Assembly (NCBI RefSeq): GCF_026230105.1
Contig: NC_079484.1
Coordinates: forward strand, 10,307,805-10,371,804
Source: Diorhabda sublineata
Taxonomy: Eukaryota; Arthropoda; Insecta; Coleoptera; Chrysomelidae
Length of the DNA stretch: 64,000 bases
Direction: 5' to 3'
Below, in pieces: positions 59,432 to 64,000 of the stretch (position 1 is the first letter of the stretch; every line of letters begins with the position of its first letter). The position numbers were made by a program, and so were the translations under genes. The notes beneath the pieces were generated by a model. That model was not told the DNA's origin. It did not search any database and saw nothing but the letters and a program-made list of their open reading frames with translations.

Positions 59432-61926
59432 CAGGGGTGCTCAAACTTGAACTGCTGGCGATCTATCTCAATATTTTTAGACTACTTACGATCGACTCTG
59501 AGAGACTGCAAGTATGTGTGATGCAGGTAGGGTGTACCGTAGCATATATAGATATTAGCTTTCTGCACAATATAGGTACATTATTTTAGTCAAGGTTTGG
59601 GTTATGTTTAGTTAGGTTCTTCTCTACAATATCAATGAAAAAACTCATAGTTGTTCAAAATTGCGAGTTTATTGGTTGTTACAAAACAAAAGAGTTACAT
59701 ATGGTGTTAAACCTAACTAAAGAGTGGCTTTGGAAGTTGAAGCGTGGCACTGCATGTCCTCAGCATACTTTTCATAAGATGGTACGTAACCACTGAGTGC
59801 TAATCGCAAGCATGTTGACATATGATCGTCAGTTAGTGGATTGCGATATTTTGACTTAATTATCTTCATTTCAGAAAATGCAGACTCGCACAAGTAAGTT
59901 GACCTAAACAATGCCGTCAGTTGAAGGGCGATTTGCCTTAGATTCGGATATTTATCTTCAGATATAAAACACCAGAAATTTGTTTCAGATGCTGTAGCTT
60001 TGAGATGTATATCTGATATAATCTGCACCAACTCATTTTCAACAGAACATGAGTTCATATTAAACTGACTTGCTATTTCAGTAGCTAATTCCTCAATGTT
60101 TTTACATGAAAAAGGATAACTCCTAAATGATGCTATATTTTCCAATTTACTGCAATCATAAAAACGCATTTCGAATTGTCCCAAAATATTTGCTAATTCA
60201 GCCTCATACGTATCATAATTAAACTGAGGAATCCTTGCTTTCAAAGACGGAAGATGGTTCAGATCCTTTCTTTTCAGTTGATCTATCATAAGTTGCAATT
60301 TACTTTTGAATGCGTTTACTGCGCTAATCATCTCAATAATAGTTTTTCCTTTACCTTGAAGCTCCAAGTTAACGATGTTTAACTGCATTGTGATGTCAGT
60401 CAAAAATGCCAAATCAGTCAGCCATTTTTCGTTTTTCAAAATCAGAGTGTCATCACCTCTTTCGTCTAGAAAAGCTGTTATTTCGGGCAATAATTCTTGA
60501 AACCTTTGCAGGAACTTTCCGCGACTCAACCACCTGACGTCTGTGTGAAGAACTAAATCAGTGTGTTCAGCTGACTCCCTATCATCCAACTGCAACTGAA
60601 AGAGCCGCCGTTGCAAGCTACGTGCACGGATGGAATTCACAATTTTTGTTGCAATGCCCATAATTTCCTCCGTGTTTAAAACTTTGGAACATAAATTTGT
60701 TGATAATTCATAATGCAATGGAATAAAAAAAATGGAGGGAATTCTTCATTAGCTCGATACAATGCCACAAAACCGTTTTTGTTTCCAGTCATTGCTGGTG
60801 CTCCATCGGTTGTAATGCACACTAATTTATATATTGGTAGCTCGTAGTTTTTTACAAAATTGAAGAAAACTTCATATATATCTTCGCCACGGGTCTTCCC
60901 CCTCAGAGGAATGATTGTCAAAAATTCTTCCTTAGTCGACATGTCATTGAATACCATCCGAATAAAAATACACAGCTGGGCAGTGTTTGTCATATCGGTG
61001 GATTCGTCGAACTGTAAAGATAAGTATGTACATTCCATGATATCATGTTTTAGTTTATCTGCGATGTCCTGACTCATGACTTCAATACGCCTTGTGACAG
61101 TCGGACGAGATAACTGAAGTTCTCTAATAGCAGACATGATTTCTGTTTTATTTTTATAATCTCCAAATAAAGTCTCACCCGCTTCAATAAATGCTTCCTT
61201 CACCACCGATCCATCTTCGAATGGTTTCTTGTGTTTCGCCAATATGAGATATTTCAACTGACGCGATCGTAGCAGCTTTTGATTGTTTGGCTGGTCTTGT
61301 GAACATGGTTTGTTCTTTTTTCAAACAAGATATAAAATCACTTACTTTTCGTTTTCTTAATTCACTCTATGGCGGAAAATCCTTTTGATAGTTTTTATGA
61401 ACCGTTTTATGATGCCTCTCTAAGTTACCACGCTTAGGTATTGCAACTGACGAACGACAAATAACACAAATGCACTTATCCTTCACCATACAAAAGAAAA
61501 ATTCTTCCTCCCAATCCTTATTAAGATGATACGTTTTAGATTTCTTCACTGCACTCATTTTCCACTATTTAATAATAAACTTGGTATCGACGTAGTATCG
61601 CTATTAAGTTACAATGACTCCAATTCATGCGGGCGCAACATTTATATCGGCGTGAAAGAAAGTCTCGAATGTTCCCGTCAAACGCGCCGCCCGAAACTAG
61701 ACAGTACAGTCTAGTCTAGAAACAACACGGCTTTTCTTTGACAATTGCCGCGCGTTCCTTTGATAAAGCCGCCTTTTGCCGCAAGCAGTGTTAGTTTATT
61801 ACGTAATACATTTTTGTAGTTTAGTTACCTACCTACTTAAATTAAAAAAATTTTTCTTCTCGAGATCTACTCAAAAAGCACTCGCGATCGACTGTTTGAT
61901 CGCGATCGACCGTTTGAACACCCCTG
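59432..61926 (-). mobile_element. hAT DNA transposon, 2,495 bp, structurally complete
   Basis: The left end CAGGGGTGCTCAAAC and the right end in reverse, CAGGGGTGTTCAAAC, form the inverted termini. An identical 8-bp GTATAGGT lies on each side. Eight-base duplications and CAGxGxTG-type ends are hallmarks of the hAT superfamily. A transposase relic fills 59717..61558 on the minus strand. Sub-terminal GATCGAC motifs recur near both ends. The host sequence is a mariner transposase gene, so the hAT arrived later. Confidence 0.93.
59717..61558 (-). pseudogene. hAT transposase (BED finger, ZBED/GTF2IRD2-like), three lesions
   Basis: An ATG at 61556-61558 starts MSAVKKSKTYHLNKDWEEEF. The BED-type finger has CVIC and then the RHHKTVH His pair. 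A TAG at 61367-61369 interrupts FPP-x-SELRKRK. Near 61250 a frameshift precedes LAKHKKPFEDGSVVKEAF. The core includes LQFDESTDMTNTAQLCIFIR and CITTDGAPAMTGNKNGFVAL. Another slip lies near 60710. The C-terminal part has LHTDVRWLSRGKFLQRF and the dimerisation block STYLCESAFSEMKIIKSKYR to TSKATL at 59717. The enzyme would excise and insert the element with 8-bp duplications. Two frameshifts and one stop inactivate it, yet over 90 percent of the protein is legible, implying recent decay. Confidence 0.9.
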
Positions 61927-61934
61927 GTATAGGT

Positions 61935-62335
61935 CTTCCAGTCGAACCAAATACAACAAAAGTTGTTCGCGCATGAAGCACTTCGAAGTAAATGGTCGCC
62001 TGTTTATTCGGAATAACTGGACATGTTGCTACTATTCCATTGAAGCAAGGTAGAATAGTCAATTCTGAATGGTACTCCAACATCACACTTCAGTTTAAAT
62101 AAAAGCGGTTTTGAATTGTGAATACATCGAATTGATGAATCATCCGCCGTTCCGTTCTTGTTTGGTATCCAAAGATTTTTTCTTATTCCCGCAGATTAAA
62201 AATAAATTGCGAGGTCCACGTTTTTATACACCCGAAGAAGCGGTTGATGCAGTCCATGTTTAGGAAGTACCTCATCGAACTGGAAAAGCGCATGCAAAAC
62301 CGTCATCTTAATAGAGAATAAAGTCATATCCAATA
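61935..62335 (+). pseudogene. mariner transposase relic disrupted by the hAT insertion
   Basis: The sequence right after the hAT, CTTCCAGTCGAACCAAATAC, continues ACAACAAAAGTTGTTCGCGC. Together with AACTAAACAACAATTGACTG just left of the hAT, it restores the mariner region coding for the KQQ...VFQDEPNPTKVV block seen at 1353..2040. Further blocks are STSKQMVACLFGI, PAD-K-KIARS-like, FYTPEEAVDA-like and WKSACKTVI near the end. Several frame changes and deletions are present, and little mariner sequence remains left of the hAT. The relic predates the hAT insertion. Confidence 0.75.
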
Positions 62336-62399
62336 TTCCAATAAATATTTTTTTTTCATTTGTCTACCTCAAAACTAAAGTAGCAATCCTGGTATGAAG

Positions 62400-62675
62400 T
62401 ACATTATATTTTAAACGTTGAAGAAGATGAACAAGAAGTTAAAATTGTGAACTTAAAAGTAAAACAATAATCACATTATTTTATTGTAATAATATAAAAA
62501 TAAAATAAATGGGACACACTGTTTATGAGACAAGTCTAAATTTGTGTTTCATATATAGTGTGTTCCGTTTATTTTATTTTTATATTGTTACAATAAAATA
62601 ATTTTTGGATTATTGTTGTACTTTTTAATTCACAATTTAAATTACTTCCTCAACGTTTGATTTATAATGCACCTT
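62400..62675. mobile_element. fold-back repeat with about 115-bp arms
   Basis: AAACGTTGAAGAAG, AAAATTGTGAACTT, AAACAATAATCACATTATTT and ATAAAAATAAAATAAATGG in the left arm have inverted counterparts in the right arm, around a centre near 62540. There are no coding frames. It is probably a MITE, without a recognised target duplication. Confidence 0.7.
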
Positions 62676-62679
62676 AAAT

Positions 62680-64000
62680 GTTTAATTTTGATAAAGATCG
62701 AATAGATGATCGAAACGTTTGTAATTTAAAAAACTCTTAGTTTTATTTCAATTCTTCTACCAACAACTCCATCCGTAATTCCATAATTAATAATCATATT
62801 TTATGCAGTAGTTAATGAGGTAGACTAACTTTTTGTATTAAAAAAAAAACAAAAATAGACCAAGAGTCAGAATAAAGCCAGAATTCCTGACTTTTTCGAG
62901 CTCCTCCTGTTAATCTGCCTTGCAATAATATTTCTTTAATTAGTTTCATTCCACTTATTATACTTTGAACCATATACAATTGAAAACGTGACTATAGTTT
63001 ACACCCTCAAAGTTTTCCTTATTGATTGATACACGAACGTCATTTTTCGATTAGGGAATTAAAATACAGAAATAACAAATTTAGATAAAACAAAATCTGA
63101 TTACCAAAATTGATTGTTGATTCATTAGTGCTGTATTTGTAGTAATTTGTATTCGAACTATGAACTAAACTGTACATTGACGATGTATAGAAATAAAACT
63201 ATTTCCAATTACCGTAAATACACAAAAAGCCACATAAATAATAATATGAGTGTAGTTTGTATCAATGTATTTCTCAATAACTTTTAGTCCGGTTTTATTT
63301 ATTAAAATTTTCTTTTTATCAAATACAAAGTTATAAGCTTTGTGAGCTGAATAGCTGGATTTTACAGTTGGTACTATCTTACTACTACTATACGGTATGT
63401 CTCATTTTAGACGGAATTGGTTTGATGCATGGAAATAGAAAAGGCGCATGTGAGCTCATAGGCGCGTACAGTTGAGGATGTTTTTTGCGAAAATTAAGTT
63501 ATATCTGGATTCTATATAAATTTCAATGCTCGATCAGCTGGTTTTGACGGATTCATGGAAACGCGACAACTACAGGATCTAAAGCGTAGCCAAATTTTCG
63601 CGCTTCTTAAATACTCGATAAGTTACGAAGCTACATTATACAAGGGTGTTTCAAATAAAGGTGATCCCGTCTCTAGTATAGATAGAAAACTGAAAAATAT
63701 TTGAGGTTTACTCAGTAAACCATTTCCGTAACGCCATCCGTCTTCAAGATAAAGGGAGAGAAAAAATAATACACATTTTTTACAATTTTGCGGCAACTAC
63801 TGGCAGCATTGTATTAAAATTTTATACGAATATGTCTTGGAAGCTGATATATACAATGAATTTATTTTTTTATCTGACTATCATGGAGGGCGGTAGTAGC
63901 ATGGTTCGTATCAAGTAGTATTGAACTTTTTTAATATTATGAAGCAAAATTTCGAGTGAACTTAAACACCATTTAATTTTACATAAAAAAGGTACCCATT
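62680..64000. other. AT-rich end of window, nothing firm
   Basis: A moderately GC-richer stretch at 63425-63665, with ACAAGGGTGTTTCAAATAAA, looks like the edge of another repeat that may continue past the window, but I cannot classify it. Confidence 0.3.

Noticed and set aside
1..64000. CRISPR arrays, rRNA and tRNA genes, bacterial operons
   Set aside because: I saw no regularly spaced repeats with unique spacers, no tRNA A/B-box pair with a cloverleaf and no rRNA-like segment. Gene structure is eukaryotic.

Overview
This window looks like AT-rich intergenic DNA from an insect nuclear genome. The evidence is many decayed insect-type transposons, GT-AG introns, a TATA-box/AATAAA single-exon gene, and degenerate TTAGG-like tracts. 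The repeat spectrum (SETMAR-type mariners, RTE-like and RNase H-bearing LINEs, errantivirus-type gypsy, Helitron, piggyBac, hAT, Tc1, DDE_3 elements) would suit a beetle, but I cannot fix the order or species. There is no operon structure, CRISPR array, rRNA or recognisable tRNA gene.

Only one gene looks intact: a 171-residue secreted protein of unknown function at 2847..3362, with its own TATA box and polyadenylation signal. Almost everything else readable is mobile-element debris.

Layout. 0.5-2 kb: two mariner pieces on opposite strands. 2.8-3.4 kb: the secreted-protein gene. 5.1-8.0 kb: a non-coding MITE, then a Tc1/mariner-superfamily element with equal 391-bp inverted termini. 9.0-10.2 kb: a 5'-truncated LINE with one in-frame stop. 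11.9-18.2 kb: a DDE_3 transposase relic, two antisense LINE fragments and further transposon pieces. 19-24 kb: palindromes, fold-back repeats, a CA/TA microsatellite, a LINE tail and two telomere-like tracts. 25.4-26.4 kb: a near full-span mariner relic. 30.2-33 kb: an RNase H LINE tail abutting a spliced tyrosine-recombinase (Crypton-like) relic, then an internally deleted LTR element. 35.2-38.3 kb: a 1.2-kb fold-back element and a second DDE_3 relic. 41-43.3 kb: two antisense gypsy gag copies. 43.5-49.1 kb: a Helitron with both termini and a three-exon Rep-helicase gene carrying several lesions. 50.4-57.5 kb: transposase, gypsy, Tc1 and piggyBac relics. 59.4-62.3 kb: a hAT element with inverted termini and an 8-bp target duplication, inserted inside a mariner transposase. 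62.4-62.7 kb: another fold-back repeat.

The genes do not form a pathway. The window is a layered record of transposon invasions, in which nesting gives relative ages. I found no convincing new biochemical system. The best leads are the orphan secreted protein, the recombinase relic and the end-defined Helitron and hAT copies.
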